A stretch of 64,000 bases of DNA from Croceibacterium soli. Its GTDB lineage: Bacteria > Pseudomonadota > Alphaproteobacteria > Sphingomonadales > Sphingomonadaceae. The translations under genes were made by a program, and so were the position numbers. Positions 1 through 9,667 of the stretch are shown in pieces (within the stretch, counting starts at the first letter, position 1; the number at the start of each line of letters is the position of its first letter). Under the pieces are notes generated by a model that did no database searches, was not told the origin of the DNA, and saw nothing but the letters and a program-made list of their open reading frames with translations. The stretch lies in contig NZ_WTYK01000002.1 of NCBI RefSeq assembly GCF_009828065.1, forward strand, positions 372,001 through 436,000, read 5' to 3'.

Positions 1-2243
1 CGGCGCTCGTCGACCAGCGCGGCGACCCGGCCCTCGACCTCTTCGGGGGATGTCTTGAGCGCCGCGGCCACCGCCTTCAGCGTCTCCTCCCGGCCGACGA
101 CCCACTGGCGCGCGGCTTCGCCGGTCAGCGCCTCGATCCGGCGCACGCCTGACGAGACCGCGCTTTCCGAGATGATCCGGAACAGGCCGATATCGCCGGT
201 GGCGCGCACGTGGGTGCCGCCGCACAGCTCGACCGAATAGTTGCGCCCGGGCTCGGTCGTCCGGCCCATCGACAGCACTCGCACTTCCTCGCCGTATTTC
301 TCGCCGAACAGCGCCAGCGCACCGGCGGAGACGGCATCGTCCGGGCTCATGAGGCGGGTGGTGACCTGCTCGTTGTGACGGATCTCGGCGTTCACTTCGG
401 CTTCGATCGCCGCGAGCTCCGCCGGGCTCAGCGCCTTGGGGTGCGAGAAGTCGAAGCGCAGCCGGTCTTCCGCCACGAGCGAGCCCTTCTGCGTCACGTG
501 CTCGCCGAGCGCGTGGCGCAGGGCGGCGTGAAGCAAGTGGGTTGCCGAGTGGTTGGCGCGAACGCGGTCGCGGCGCTCGGCGTCAACTGCCAGGTGCACG
601 GTGTCGCCCAAAGCGATCGTGCCGCTCTCGATCGTCCCGCGCATGGCGTGCAGCCGGCCGAGCGGCTTGGCGGTATCCTCGACCTTGATGGACAGCCCTT
701 TGTCGCCGCTGATGCGCCCGGCGTCGCCGGTCTGGCCGCCGCTCTCGCCATAGAACGGCGTCTGGTTGGTCAGGACGATCACCTCCTGCCCGCCATCGGC
801 CTGCGCGACTTCCTTGCCGTTCACGACCAGCGCGACGACCCGGCCTTCGCCTTCGGTCGAGGCATAGCCGGTGAACTCGGTGGAACCCTCGCGCTCGGCG
901 ATGTCGAACCACACGTCCTCGTCGGCAGTCGCGCCCGAGCCCTTCCACGCTGCGCGCGCGGCCGCCTTCTGCTGGGCCATTGCCGCATCGAAACCGGCAC
1001 GGTCGACGCGGATGTTACGGTCCCGCAGCGCGTCCTCGGTCAGGTCGTAAGGAAACCCGAACGTGTCGTAGAGACGGAAGGCAGTTTCGCCGGGAAGTTC
1101 GGCACCTTCGGCCATTCCGTCGGTCGCTTCGTCGAGCAGGCGCAGGCCTTTGTCGAGGGTCTGGCGGAAGCGCGTCTCTTCCCGCTGCAGCGTCTCTTCG
1201 ATCAGCGGCTGCGCCCGGCCGAGCTCGGGATAGGCCTGGCCCATCTCGCTGACGAGCGCCGGAACCAGGCGGTGCATCAGCGGATCGCTGGCGCCCAGCA
1301 GGTGCGCATGGCGCATGGCCCGGCGCATGATCCGCCGCAGCACGTAACCGCGGCCTTCGTTGGACGGCAGCACGCCGTCGGCGATCAAGAAGCTGGTGGA
1401 GCGGAGGTGATCGGCGATCACGCGGTGGCTGGCGAGCGCTTCGCCTTCGGCTTTCGCTCCGGCGAGTTCCTCGCTCGCTTCGATCAGCGCACGGAAGGTG
1501 TCGGTCTCGAAGACGTTATGGACGCCCTGCAGCACGGTGGCGATGCGCTCCAGCCCCATGCCGGTGTCGATGCTGGGGCGCGGCAGGTCGCCGACGATCT
1601 GGTCGTTTTCCTGCATGTATTGCATGAACACGAGGTTCCAGATTTCGACAAAGCGGTCGCCGTCCTCGTCGGGCGATCCCGGAGGGCCGCCGGCGACGGA
1701 GGGGCCGTGATCCCAGAAGATCTCCGAGCACGGGCCGCACGGGCCGTCGGCGCCCATGGCCCAGAAGTTGTCCTTCGTGGGGATGCGGATGATCCGCTCC
1801 TCAGGGAGGCCCGCGATCTTCTTCCACAGGCCGAACGCCTCGTCGTCGGTGTGGTAGACCGTCACCGTAAGGCGATCCTTGGCCAGGCCAAGCTCGCCCG
1901 TGACCAGGCCCCAGGCGAGTTCGATCGCGCGTTCCTTGAAGTAGTCGCCGAAGCTGAAATTGCCGAGCATCTCGAACAGGGTGAGATGGCGCGCGGTGTA
2001 GCCGACGTTGTCGAGATCGTTGTGCTTGCCGCCGGCGCGGACGCACTTCTGGCTGCTCGCGGCGCGCGGTGCCGGCGGAGTCTCCAGGCCGGTGAAGACG
2101 TTCTTGAACGGCACCATGCCCGCGTTGACGAACATCAGCGAAGGATCGTTGTACGGCACCAGCGGCGCGGACGGCACCGGCAGGTGATCGTTGCCCGCGA
2201 AATAATCGAGGAAGGTCCGGCGAATGTCGTTGGTCGAGTGCAT
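1..2243 (-). CDS. alaS: Alanine--tRNA ligase (3' end beyond window)
   Basis: Cytoplasmic class II aminoacyl-tRNA synthetase that charges tRNA-Ala with alanine. Read on the minus strand from the ATG at 2243, the protein begins [15 protein letters not shown], the usual AlaRS N-terminus. About 747 of the roughly 880 expected residues are visible, so the C-terminal C-Ala end lies left of the window. The editing-domain zinc motifs are present: [12 protein letters not shown] near 514-560 and CGGTHV near 210-230. The gene is the last of a minus-strand group (cckA, recA, methyltransferase, alaS), and recA-alaS proximity is common in bacteria. A long open frame on the opposite strand is a GC-skew shadow. 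Identification is secure; only the 3' end is missing. Confidence 0.97.
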   Translation of the reverse strand, partial: MHSTNDIRRTFLDYFAGNDHLPVPSAPLVPYNDPSLMFVNAGMVPFKNVFTGLETPPAPRAASSQKCVRAGGKHNDLDNVGYTARHLTLFEMLGNFSFGDYFKERAIELAWGLVTGELGLAKDRLTVTVYHTDDEAFGLWKKIAGLPEERIIRIPTKDNFWAMGADGPCGPCSEIFWDHGPSVAGGPPGSPDEDGDRFVEIWNLVFMQYMQENDQIVGDLPRPSIDTGMGLERIATVLQGVHNVFETDTFRALIEASEELAGAKAEGEALASHRVIADHLRSTSFLIADGVLPSNEGRGYVLRRIMRRAMRHAHLLGASDPLMHRLVPALVSEMGQAYPELGRAQPLIEETLQREETRFRQTLDKGLRLLDEATDGMAEGAELPGETAFRLYDTFGFPYDLTEDALRDRNIRVDRAGFDAAMAQQKAAARAAWKGSGATADEDVWFDIAEREGSTEFTGYASTEGEGRVVALVVNGKEVAQADGGQEVIVLTNQTPFYGESGGQTGDAGRISGDKGLSIKVEDTAKPLGRLHAMRGTIESGTIALGDTVHLAVDAERRDRVRANHSATHLLHAALRHALGEHVTQKGSLVAEDRLRFDFSHPKALSPAELAAIEAEVNAEIRHNEQVTTRLMSPDDAVSAGALALFGEKYGEEVRVLSMGRTTEPGRNYSVELCGGTHVRATGDIGLFRIISESAVSSGVRRIEALTGEAARQWVVGREETLKAVAAALKTSPEEVEGRVAALVDER

Positions 2244-2315
2244 GCCGGGCGAATTAGGGCGCGAGCGCGCCCGCGACAAGCGTATTAAACCGGACGAGGC
2301 GAGCGACGGAAACGA

Positions 2316-3158
2316 TCAGCCGCGCCGGGCCGTGACAATCCAGGCCGCGGCACGCAAGGCGACGAGGCCTTCCTGCATGTTCCGCCGAGCCAGATCACGG
2401 AGGTTGGCGAAGAAGGCGACGCGGCGGTCCTCGTCCAGTTCGCGCAGCGCGCGGGCGGCCGGGCCGATCGTGGAGAAGTAGGCGCAGGCGTCTTCGACCG
2501 GATCCTCGCCTGCGCCGACGATCATCGGGAAGTCGAAGGATTCGAACGCGATGCCGGTCCAGCCGGAGCGCGCGAGAATGGCCTCCACGCGAGCGGGATC
2601 GCTGAAGCCGAACGGGCCCGGCGCATTGGCGGCGGGCGGCGGCGGCGGCACGGGCAGGAGCCGGGCGACGTCGGCGAAGGCGGGGTTCTCCTCCCACGCG
2701 CGGAAGCAGGAGAACAGCAGGCCGGCTTCGGGCGCGGCGACGGCATGGAGGTTGGCGAAGGCCGCGACCGGATCGGCGAAGAACATCACGCCGTGCCGCG
2801 AGACGAGCATGTCGGGCGCGAACGGCTCCGCCGGCTTCCATGCGGCGACGTCGGCCTCCTCGAATGTCGCGTTGCCGAGTTGCGAGCCCCGCTCGCGGGC
2901 AACTGCCACCAGTTGCGGCGAGATGTCGACGCCGACCACGCGGCTCTTCGGACGGCCGCGCGCGATGGCGAGCGAAAGCTCGCCGGCTCCGCAGCCGATG
3001 TCCAGCACGGACGCGCAGCGGTACTCGCGGGTGCGCTGGAGGAGGCGTTCGGTCAGGACGCCGAAGCTGCGATCGGTGCGGCGCCATTCCGCCGCCCAGC
3101 TGTTTCCGGTCCGCCCGAGCCACTCGTCGGCACCGACCGTTACACTGCCTGACTGCAC
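2316..3158 (-). CDS. Class I SAM-dependent methyltransferase
   Basis: A soluble methyltransferase of about 280 residues; substrate unknown. The SAM-binding motif I is VLDIGCGAGELS, followed by an acidic VVGVDIS strand end (motif II) and a central region with SRHGVMFF, typical of the UbiE/Methyltransf_11-25 families. The C-terminal half (FGFSDPARVEAIL) resembles small-molecule methyltransferases that follow the family pattern 'FxFxDPxxV'. I chose the GTG at 3158 because GGAGG lies 5 nt upstream; a GTG at 3164 overlaps that Shine-Dalgarno sequence. It sits between recA and alaS on the same strand with about 70-140 bp gaps. No partner gene indicates its substrate. Confidence 0.85.
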   Translation of the reverse strand: MQSGSVTVGADEWLGRTGNSWAAEWRRTDRSFGVLTERLLQRTREYRCASVLDIGCGAGELSLAIARGRPKSRVVGVDISPQLVAVARERGSQLGNATFEEADVAAWKPAEPFAPDMLVSRHGVMFFADPVAAFANLHAVAAPEAGLLFSCFRAWEENPAFADVARLLPVPPPPPAANAPGPFGFSDPARVEAILARSGWTGIAFESFDFPMIVGAGEDPVEDACAYFSTIGPAARALRELDEDRRVAFFANLRDLARRNMQEGLVALRAAAWIVTARRG

Positions 3159-3296
3159 CGCCACCTCCCGTTCCAGAGAGCCCGATACTTAGGGCAACCG
3201 GCCGGACATGCGAAGAGGCCGGCGCGCGCCCCGTAAGGCAACTCGCGCCGGCCCCGGTTCGGTGCGGCACGCCGGAAGCGACGCGCCGGCTGAGGA

Positions 3297-4367
3297 TCAG
3301 TCTTCGGAGTCCGCGTCCGGCCCCGTCATCATCTCCTCGGCGACAGCTTCGGTGCGGCTGCGGATCGCAGCTTCCAACCTGTCGCAAACTTCGGGATTGT
3401 CCTTGAGGTACTGCTTGGCGTTCTCGCGGCCCTGGCCGATCCTAATCGAATCGTAGGAGAACCAGCTGCCCGACTTCTCGACCAGGCCGGCCTTGACGCC
3501 GAGGTCGAGGATCTCGCCGATCTTCGAGATGCCCTGGCCGTACATGATGTCGAATTCGACCTGCTTGAACGGGGGGGCGACCTTATTCTTTACTACCTTT
3601 ACCCGTGTGGTGTTGCCGACAATCTCGTCGCGGTCCTTGATCTGGCCGGTGCGGCGGATGTCCAGGCGGACCGAAGCGTAGAATTTCAATGCGTTACCGC
3701 CGGTCGTCGTCTCCGGGTTGCCGTACATCACGCCGATCTTCATGCGCAGCTGGTTGATGAAGATGACCATGCACTTGGAGCGGTTGATCGAGCCGGTCAG
3801 CTTGCGCAGCGACTGGCTCATCAAACGGGCCTGGAGGCCGACGTGGCTGTCGCCCATCTCGCCTTCGATCTCGGCGCGCGGGACCAGCGCGGCGACCGAG
3901 TCGACCACCAGCACGTCGATCGCGTTCGAGCGCACCAGGGTGTCGACGATCTCGAGCGCCTGTTCACCGGTGTCGGGCTGGGACACGATCAGCTCGTCGA
4001 TATCGACGCCGAGCTTCTTGGCGTAGACCGGATCGAGCGCATGCTCGGCATCGACGAACGCCGCGGTGCCGCCGCCCTTCTGCGCTTCGGCGATGACATG
4101 CAGCGCGAGGGTCGTCTTGCCCGAGCTTTCCGGCCCGTAGACTTCGATAACCCGACCGCGCGGCAGGCCGCCGACGCCGAGGGCGATGTCGAGCCCGAGC
4201 GAGCCGCTGGAGATCGCTTCGACCTGCATCGTCTCCTTCGAGCCGAGCTTCATCGCCGAACCCTTGCCGAACGCGCGATCAATCTGTGCGAGCGCTGCGT
4301 CGAGCGCCTTCTGACGGTCCAAATCCACGGTCTTGCCTTCCACCAGCTTAAGATTTGAAGCCGCCAT
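3297..4367 (-). CDS. recA: Recombinase RecA
   Basis: DNA strand-exchange ATPase and LexA co-protease that drives homologous recombination and the SOS response. The 356-residue protein has Walker [10 protein letters not shown] (residues 78-86), Walker [10 protein letters not shown], the L1/L2 loops ([10 protein letters not shown] and [10 protein letters not shown] with [13 protein letters not shown]) and an acidic C-terminus (TGPDADSED). The ATG at 4367 is preferred because GGAGG lies 8 nt upstream. An in-frame ATG five codons earlier (4382) has that Shine-Dalgarno inside its own first codons. A LexA box lies about 90 bp upstream at 4457-4471. RecA is downstream of cckA on the same strand but has its own regulated promoter region. 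Confidence 0.98.
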   Translation of the reverse strand: MAASNLKLVEGKTVDLDRQKALDAALAQIDRAFGKGSAMKLGSKETMQVEAISSGSLGLDIALGVGGLPRGRVIEVYGPESSGKTTLALHVIAEAQKGGGTAAFVDAEHALDPVYAKKLGVDIDELIVSQPDTGEQALEIVDTLVRSNAIDVLVVDSVAALVPRAEIEGEMGDSHVGLQARLMSQSLRKLTGSINRSKCMVIFINQLRMKIGVMYGNPETTTGGNALKFYASVRLDIRRTGQIKDRDEIVGNTTRVKVVKNKVAPPFKQVEFDIMYGQGISKIGEILDLGVKAGLVEKSGSWFSYDSIRIGQGRENAKQYLKDNPEVCDRLEAAIRSRTEAVAEEMMTGPDADSED

Positions 4368-4456
4368 GACATATGCCTCCATCGCTTGACTAGGGTTCGG
4401 GTCCGTTATGGCCCCAGTTCCTGTCGGATTTGCGATGTATCCTATTTGTTCTGGTG

Positions 4457-4471
4457 GAACAAGGGGAGAAC
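4457..4471 (-). promoter_or_regulatory. LexA (SOS) box of recA, GTTC-N7-GTTC
   Basis: On the recA coding strand the sequence reads GTTCTCCCCTTGTTC, a perfect match to the alphaproteobacterial LexA operator (a GTTC direct repeat with 7 nt spacing). It lies about 90 bp upstream of the chosen recA start, in the only gap between cckA and recA. A TTGTTC overlapping the second half-site and a TACATC 17 nt downstream could be the -35 and -10; that promoter assignment is tentative. The match itself is read directly. Confidence 0.85.
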
Positions 4472-4504
4472 GAAATTACTTCTCAGAAACCGGTGAGGAC
4501 TGTC

Positions 4505-6955
4505 CTACAGCCCCGCCCCGCTCCGCTGACCGCCGAGCACGAGGCCCACTTTCGCGGCGATCTGCTGGACGCTGAAGGGCTTGGGGATGAAGTGGACGCC
4601 TTCGAAGTCGATCTCGCGGCGGAGCTGCTCCTCGGCGTAGCCGGACATGAACAGCACCGGCAGGCCGGGTGCGAGCTTGCGGATTTCGCGGGCCATCGCC
4701 GGTCCGTCCATGCTGGGCATGACAACGTCGCTGACGATCAGGTCGAACTCGCCGCCGGCGCGGACGATTTCGAGGCCTTCGTCCCCATCGCGCGCGGTGG
4801 TCACGGTATAGCCCTGGCGGGTCAGCGCGCGTTCGGCGACGGCGCGGACCATGTCCTCGTCCTCCACCAGCAAGATGCGCCCGCCGCCGGACCAGTTGCT
4901 CGCTTCCTCGATCCGCTTCTCCTTCTCCAGATCGTCCGGCGTGATCTGGTGGACCGGCAGATAGATGGTGAAGCGGGCGCCCTTGATCCGCCCGTCTGGC
5001 CCGGTGACGTTGTCGGCGAAGATGAACCCGCCCGACTGCTTGACGATGCCGTAGACCGTCGAAAGCCCGAGCCCGGTGCCCTTGCCCTGTTCCTTGGTGG
5101 TGAAGAACGGTTCGAAGATCTTGGTCAGATGCTCCGGCGGGATGCCGCCGCCGGTGTCCTCGGCGATCAGGGCGGTATAGTGCCCCGCGGGGATGATCTC
5201 GTTGTCGCGCATGCGGCGGATGTCGGTCGAGTTCACGCGCCGCGTGGCGAAAGTGAGCGTGCCGGAGGCATTCTCCCCACCGCGCGACTGGATCGCATCG
5301 CGGGCGTTGACCGCCAGGTTGACGATTACCTGCTCCAGCTGCCGCGGATCGGCGCGCACCGGGCCGAGCTCGCGGTCGTGGTGGGTGCGCAAGGTGATCT
5401 TCGCGCCGAGCAGGCGCTTGAGGAGCTGGCCGACCTCGCTGATCACGTCGGGCAGCTGGATCACCTCCGGCTGCAGGGTCTGCTGGCGGCTGAAGGCGAG
5501 GAGCTGGCGGGTCAGCGAGGCGGCGCGGTTGGAGTTGGCCTTGATCTGCTGGATGTCGTCGTAGTCGCTGTCCCCCGGGATGTGGCGCAGCAGCATCAGG
5601 TCGCAGTAGCCGATGATCGCCGTCAGCACGTTGTTGAAATCGTGCGCCACGCCCCCGGCAAGCTGGCCGACGGCTTGCATCTTGGTCGCCTGGGCGACCT
5701 GGTGCTTGAGGCGGGTCTCCTCGGTCGTGTCGGCAAGGCTGAGCAGCACCGCCGCATCGCCGAGCCCGCGCACCCCGGCGAGCCCGAGCGATACCGGCGT
5801 GTCGGGCTGGTGCCGCAAGCGCACGGCCATGTCCCCGCTCGACGCGGCGCCCTGGCCGTAGCGGCGCACGGCGTCGGACATCGCCGTCTTGTCTTCCGGG
5901 ACCACGAGGTCCGAAGGGTATGGCGGCAGGTGCCTGCCCTGGACGCCCGCGGCGCGCTTGAAGGCCGGGTTGGCAAACAGGAAGTGGCCGTCGCGGTCGG
6001 TCATCGCCAGGCCGATGGGCAACTGCTCGAGCAGCGCTTCCAGCTGCGGCGCCTGGCCGCGCGATTCGTTACCCCAGCCGCCGATCCCGACACCGATGTC
6101 GATCAGCAGCATCAGCGCCGGCACCTGATCGGCGGCGACGTCGCTGGAACCGGGGTCCGTCAGCGGCACGTGCACGAGAGTCTGGGGCGAACCCTTGCGC
6201 CCTTCGCGGGCGAAGTAGATCCGGTCGCGGTCGTCGGAGCGCAGCAGCGTGGTGAAGTCCTGCCCGGCCATGCTGGCCTTCTCGTCGCCCGCTGCGCGGC
6301 GGGCGAAGCCGGGGCTGGCGGCGCGAATCACCCCGTCCGGACCGACGACCGCGACCTCTATGCCCGCGGCGCTGAGGATCTGGCCGAAGGCGCCCGTGAC
6401 GTATTTGACGACGGCGTTCAGCGGTTCCTGCTTCGTCACGGGGGCGAAGCGCCAGACGAGATAGTTCTCGCCCCGCCCGGCGCGGACGACGCTGGCGGTC
6501 CAGCTGTTCTCCTCGTCGGCGATCGTCTGGCTTTCGCCCGCTCCATCTCGCCAGGCGGCGCGCGCGGCGCGCGCGAGGCCTTCGGCCGAGGCGCCGTCGA
6601 CCTGCAGCCGGGGGGGAGCATAGGAAGAGCCGAACCACAGTTCGTAAGCGGCGTTGGCGCAGACCAGGCGGTTCGCCCGGTCGGTCACGGCGACGGCCAT
6701 GCCCGGCTGCTCGATGGCCGCCACGGTCACCGACCAGTCGGGGATCTCGGCCGCCGGCACCGCCCGCGCCGCCGAGGCGCCGCGGGCCGCGGCGAACGCG
6801 ACCAGCCCCAGCACCACGAGCCCGCCGGCGAAGGCGAGCGTCACCGCCAGCGATCCGGTGGCGAACTGCACCAGCGCCATGCTGGCGAGAGCGGCGGCGG
6901 CTACGGCCAAAGTGTCGGTCAGCCGCCCCGAAGGCTTCTCCGCCAGCAGGCTCAC
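4505..6955 (-). CDS. cckA: Cell-cycle hybrid histidine kinase CckA
   Basis: Inner-membrane hybrid histidine kinase. In Caulobacter and relatives CckA passes phosphate through ChpT to CtrA (and CpdR). The 816-residue protein has two membrane segments near residues 15-58, two PAS-like regions (around 70-200 and 305-420), a HisKA domain with the phospho-acceptor in GGVAHDFNN, an HATPase domain (VNLAVNARDAI, EDTGGGIPPE, GTGLGLSTVYG) and a C-terminal receiver with phospho-acceptor Asp in LIVSDVVMPSMDG. The end (FEGVHFIPKPFSVQQIAAKV) is characteristic of CckA. It starts 13 bp after the DUF2062 gene and is probably co-transcribed with it. No chpT or ctrA is in the window. Confidence 0.94.
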   Translation of the reverse strand: MSLLAEKPSGRLTDTLAVAAAALASMALVQFATGSLAVTLAFAGGLVVLGLVAFAAARGASAARAVPAAEIPDWSVTVAAIEQPGMAVAVTDRANRLVCANAAYELWFGSSYAPPRLQVDGASAEGLARAARAAWRDGAGESQTIADEENSWTASVVRAGRGENYLVWRFAPVTKQEPLNAVVKYVTGAFGQILSAAGIEVAVVGPDGVIRAASPGFARRAAGDEKASMAGQDFTTLLRSDDRDRIYFAREGRKGSPQTLVHVPLTDPGSSDVAADQVPALMLLIDIGVGIGGWGNESRGQAPQLEALLEQLPIGLAMTDRDGHFLFANPAFKRAAGVQGRHLPPYPSDLVVPEDKTAMSDAVRRYGQGAASSGDMAVRLRHQPDTPVSLGLAGVRGLGDAAVLLSLADTTEETRLKHQVAQATKMQAVGQLAGGVAHDFNNVLTAIIGYCDLMLLRHIPGDSDYDDIQQIKANSNRAASLTRQLLAFSRQQTLQPEVIQLPDVISEVGQLLKRLLGAKITLRTHHDRELGPVRADPRQLEQVIVNLAVNARDAIQSRGGENASGTLTFATRRVNSTDIRRMRDNEIIPAGHYTALIAEDTGGGIPPEHLTKIFEPFFTTKEQGKGTGLGLSTVYGIVKQSGGFIFADNVTGPDGRIKGARFTIYLPVHQITPDDLEKEKRIEEASNWSGGGRILLVEDEDMVRAVAERALTRQGYTVTTARDGDEGLEIVRAGGEFDLIVSDVVMPSMDGPAMAREIRKLAPGLPVLFMSGYAEEQLRREIDFEGVHFIPKPFSVQQIAAKVGLVLGGQRSGAGL

Positions 6956-6968
6956 CGGATCGCGCCCG

Positions 6969-7535
6969 TCATTCGGCAGGCGTCAGCGACGTACTCCGCC
7001 GCCCCCGGCGCTGCCATTTACGCGCCACGACACCGCGCCAGATGAAGCCCGAGACGAGGTAGCCGATCGCCGAGCAGAGGATCGACAGCACGATGAAGCC
7101 GAACGCCGTCACCCCCGCGGTCTTCAGGAACCAGCCGAAATCCTCCCACTGCCCGCTGAGGAGATGGGTCTGGGCCGCGCCGCCGGTGACCGCATCGATC
7201 TTCAGAACGAAACCGCCGACCTTGTTGGCGATCATCAGCCAGAACGGCAGCGTGAAAGGATTGGTGATGAACGTCACCAGCGCCGAAAGCGGCACGTTGG
7301 CCCGCGTCGGCAGCGCCAGGAACGCGGCCAGGAAGATCTGCCCCACCGGAACGATGAAGGCGGCGAACATGCCGAGGGCGACTCCGCGCGGGACCGAGCG
7401 GCGCGTGAAGCGCCACAGCTCCGGGCTCAGGAAGCGATGCGCAATGGGCGCGAGCCAGCGGTTGCCCGCCATGTCCTCACGCGTCGGCATCGACGGAACC
7501 CGCCGCCCGACCCAATCGCTGATCCGCTTGCGCAT
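6969..7535 (-). CDS. DUF2062 inner-membrane protein
   Basis: A membrane protein of about 188 residues of the DUF2062 family; biochemical role unknown. After a basic N-terminus it shows SVPRGVALGMFAAFIVPVG, the hallmark segment of the family, then FITNPFTLPFWLM and a third hydrophobic stretch (AFGFIVLSILCSAIGYLV), consistent with three or four membrane helices. I chose the ATG at 7535, preceded by GGAG at 6 nt; an in-frame ATG at 7547 would add four residues. It lies 13 bp upstream of cckA on the same strand, so the two are probably one transcript. No signal peptide or enzymatic motif is visible. Confidence 0.85.
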   Translation of the reverse strand: MRKRISDWVGRRVPSMPTREDMAGNRWLAPIAHRFLSPELWRFTRRSVPRGVALGMFAAFIVPVGQIFLAAFLALPTRANVPLSALVTFITNPFTLPFWLMIANKVGGFVLKIDAVTGGAAQTHLLSGQWEDFGWFLKTAGVTAFGFIVLSILCSAIGYLVSGFIWRGVVARKWQRRGRRSTSLTPAE

Positions 7536-7603
7536 GCCGCGCTCCATACACCATTAAACAGGCTGCGAAAGGCGCGCTTAAGAGTGACCTGACGAACGGG
7601 GGC

Positions 7604-8086
7604 TTAACCGCGGTCGCGCAGCAGCCGCGCCTTGTCGCGCTTCCAGTCGCGTTCCTTCATCGTCTCGCGCTTGTCGTGGGCCTGCTTGCCCTTGGCCAGC
7701 GCCAGCTCGACTTTCGCCCGTCCGCGCGAATTGAAGTAGACCGACAGCGGCACCAGGGTCATCCCCTTGCGCTCCACCGCACCGATCATCTTTTCGATCT
7801 CGCGCGCGTGCAGCAGCAGCTTGCGCGGGCGCTTCGGCTCGTGGTTGAAGCGGTTGCCGTGGCTGAATTCGGGGATGTTGGCGTTGATCAGCCAGCATTC
7901 GCCGTCGCGAATCTCGGCATAGGATTCGGTGATCGAACCGTCGCCGAAGCGCAGGGACTTCACTTCCGTGCCCGACAGCGCGATCCCGGCTTCGAAGGTT
8001 TCCTCGATGAAATAGTCGAACCGCGCGCGCCGGTTGAGGGCGACGGTCTTCTGCTTGTCGAAGCTGGAGGTCTTGGGGCGCGCCAT
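7604..8086 (-). CDS. smpB: SsrA-binding protein SmpB
   Basis: Small RNA-binding protein that delivers tmRNA to stalled ribosomes for trans-translation. The 160-residue protein has the SmpB core: [28 protein letters not shown], the [19 protein letters not shown] segment, and a basic C-terminal tail ([17 protein letters not shown]) that enters the decoding site in known SmpB structures. Length and order are standard. It lies between the 198-bp tandem repeat block and the DUF2062 gene, on the same strand as dapA, an arrangement (dapA-smpB) seen in other alphaproteobacteria. No tmRNA gene was found in the window. Confidence 0.97.
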   Translation of the reverse strand: MARPKTSSFDKQKTVALNRRARFDYFIEETFEAGIALSGTEVKSLRFGDGSITESYAEIRDGECWLINANIPEFSHGNRFNHEPKRPRKLLLHAREIEKMIGAVERKGMTLVPLSVYFNSRGRAKVELALAKGKQAHDKRETMKERDWKRDKARLLRDRG

Positions 8087-8142
8087 AAGGGAGCGCCATG
8101 TAGGCGCTGCCCCGGCGGAAGCAAAGCCCCGTGACGCCTGGC

Positions 8143-8650
8143 GCAGCGATCGCGGCAGGCCCCCTCCACCGCGCTGCGCGCGGTCCCCCTCCCCGTGCCG
8201 GGGAGGATTTGTTTCACGCGAAGGCGCAGAGGCGCGAAGGAGTTGTGCTTTTTGCGAAGATGCTGGGCCTTCAACTCCTCCCCGGGACGGGGAGGTGGCG
8301 CCGGCTGAAAGCGGGTGACGGAGGGGGCCCGCCCCAGGGCGCAGTGATTGCGGCGGGCCCCCTCCACCGCGCTGCGCGCGGTCCCCCTCCCCGTGCCGGG
8401 GAGGATTTGTTTCACGCGAAGGCGCAAAGGCGCGAAGGACTTGTGCTTTTTGCGAAGATGCCGGGCCTTCAACTCCTCCCCGGGACGGGGAGGTGGCGCC
8501 CGCTGAAAGCGGGTGACGGAGGGGGCCCGCCGCCTGGCGCAGCGATTGCCGCGGGCCCCCTCCACCGCGCTGCGCGCGGTCCCCCTCCCCGTGCCGGGGA
8601 GGATTTGGACTGCAGTGCGGCGACGCGAAATGGCTTCGCGGCTTTGCGCC
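8143..8650. repeat. Tandem repeat, 198-bp period, about 2.5 copies
   Basis: The smpB-dapA gap is filled by near-identical units; the shared CTCCACCGCGCTGCGCGCGG segment recurs at intervals of exactly 198 bp (positions 8164, 8362, 8560). Each unit contains a palindrome CCTCCCCGTGCCGGGGAGG, a sub-block with GCGAAGGCGCAGAGGCGCGAAGG, and an inverted counterpart CTCCTCCCCGGGACGGGGAGG. 198 is a multiple of three, so open frames run through the block on both strands, but their composition is repeat-driven and I do not call them genes. Shorter members of the same class occur at 25.2-25.35 kb and 50.75-50.88 kb. Confidence 0.9.
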
Positions 8651-8682
8651 TTTGCGTGCTCAAAAATGCTGCCGCTCGCGCT

Positions 8683-9564
8683 TTAAACCAGCCCCAGCCC
8701 GGCCAGCGCCGCATCGACAGCTTCGCGGGCGGCGTCGCTGCACGGTGCGATCGGCAGGCGGGTGTCGGCGGTGATCCAGTCGTGCAGACGCGAGAGGGCG
8801 TACTTCGTCGGCGAAGGGCTGGCGTCGGCGAACAGGGCCTTGTGCAGCGGGAACAGCTTTTCGTTGAGTTCGCGGGCACGGTCGTAATCGCCGGCGAGGC
8901 AGGCCGAGTGGAAGTCGGCGCACTGCCGGGGCGCGACGTTGGCGGTGACGGAGATGCAGCCGACCTGGCCGAAGGCATAGCCGCCGAGCGCCAGCGGGTC
9001 GTCGCCGGAAAGCTGGCAGAACCCCTCCCCCGCGCCGGTGCGGTGCTGGACGATGCGCTGCAGATCACCGCTGGCATCCTTGATGCCGACGATTCGGCCC
9101 GGGTGGCGCCGGGCCAAGGTGACGACGGTTTCCGGCAGCATGTCGGTGACCGTGCGGCCAGGCACGTTGTAGAGGATGATCGGCAGGTCGCAGTTCTCGG
9201 CGAGATAGGAGAAGTGCGCGATCAGCCCGGCCTGGCTCGGGCGGTTGTAATAAGGCGCGACCAGTAGCGCGGCATCGGCGCCGAGCTCCTTCGCCACGTT
9301 CATGTGCCACAGCGCGGTGCGGGTGTCGTTCGAGCCGCAGCCGGGGATCACCGGCACGCGGCCGGCGGCCTGTTCGATGCAGACCTTGATGACGTCGTGG
9401 TGCTCGTCGTTGTCGAGCGTGGCGCTTTCGCCGGTGGTGCCGACGGGGACGAGCGCGGTCGAGCCGTTGTCGATCTGCCAGTCGACCAGCCGGCGGAAGG
9501 CGGGCTCGTCGAACGCTCCATCGCGAAAAGGAGTCACCAGAGCCGGAATCGAGCCCGAAAACAT
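8683..9564 (-). CDS. dapA: 4-hydroxy-tetrahydrodipicolinate synthase
   Basis: Condenses pyruvate with aspartate-semialdehyde in the lysine/diaminopimelate pathway, supplying peptidoglycan and lysine synthesis. The 293-residue (beta/alpha)8-barrel protein has the pyruvate-binding GTTGESATL loop, active-site Tyr132 in LYNVPGRT and Schiff-base Lys162 in GIKDASGD. Length is normal. It is transcribed divergently from the lytic transglycosylase, and the roughly 100-bp gap at 9565-9667 must hold both promoters. Downstream on its own strand is the repeat block and then smpB. Confidence 0.96.
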   Translation of the reverse strand: MFSGSIPALVTPFRDGAFDEPAFRRLVDWQIDNGSTALVPVGTTGESATLDNDEHHDVIKVCIEQAAGRVPVIPGCGSNDTRTALWHMNVAKELGADAALLVAPYYNRPSQAGLIAHFSYLAENCDLPIILYNVPGRTVTDMLPETVVTLARRHPGRIVGIKDASGDLQRIVQHRTGAGEGFCQLSGDDPLALGGYAFGQVGCISVTANVAPRQCADFHSACLAGDYDRARELNEKLFPLHKALFADASPSPTKYALSRLHDWITADTRLPIAPCSDAAREAVDAALAGLGLV

Positions 9565-9667
9565 TTACTTGAACCCCTGAGTTTGTGCAGCCTGCGAAAA
9601 AGGCGTGCGGGAACATCGGCACGTGTGGAACGCTTGTTCAGGGCCTGATAAGGAGTGAACCGGCATT

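Noticed and set aside
210-2288. 692-residue open frame on the plus strand opposite alaS
   Set aside because: It is antisense to alaS, which has all its motifs. Long shadow frames are usual in such GC-rich sequence.
4430-7045. 871-residue plus-strand open frame across cckA
   Set aside because: Antisense to a clear CckA. Its composition is rich in His, Arg, Gly and Ala as expected from reverse-complemented codons.
8131-9267. 378-residue plus-strand frame through the 8.2-kb repeats into dapA antisense
   Set aside because: Made of the 198-bp repeat translated three times and then the dapA complement. No real domain.
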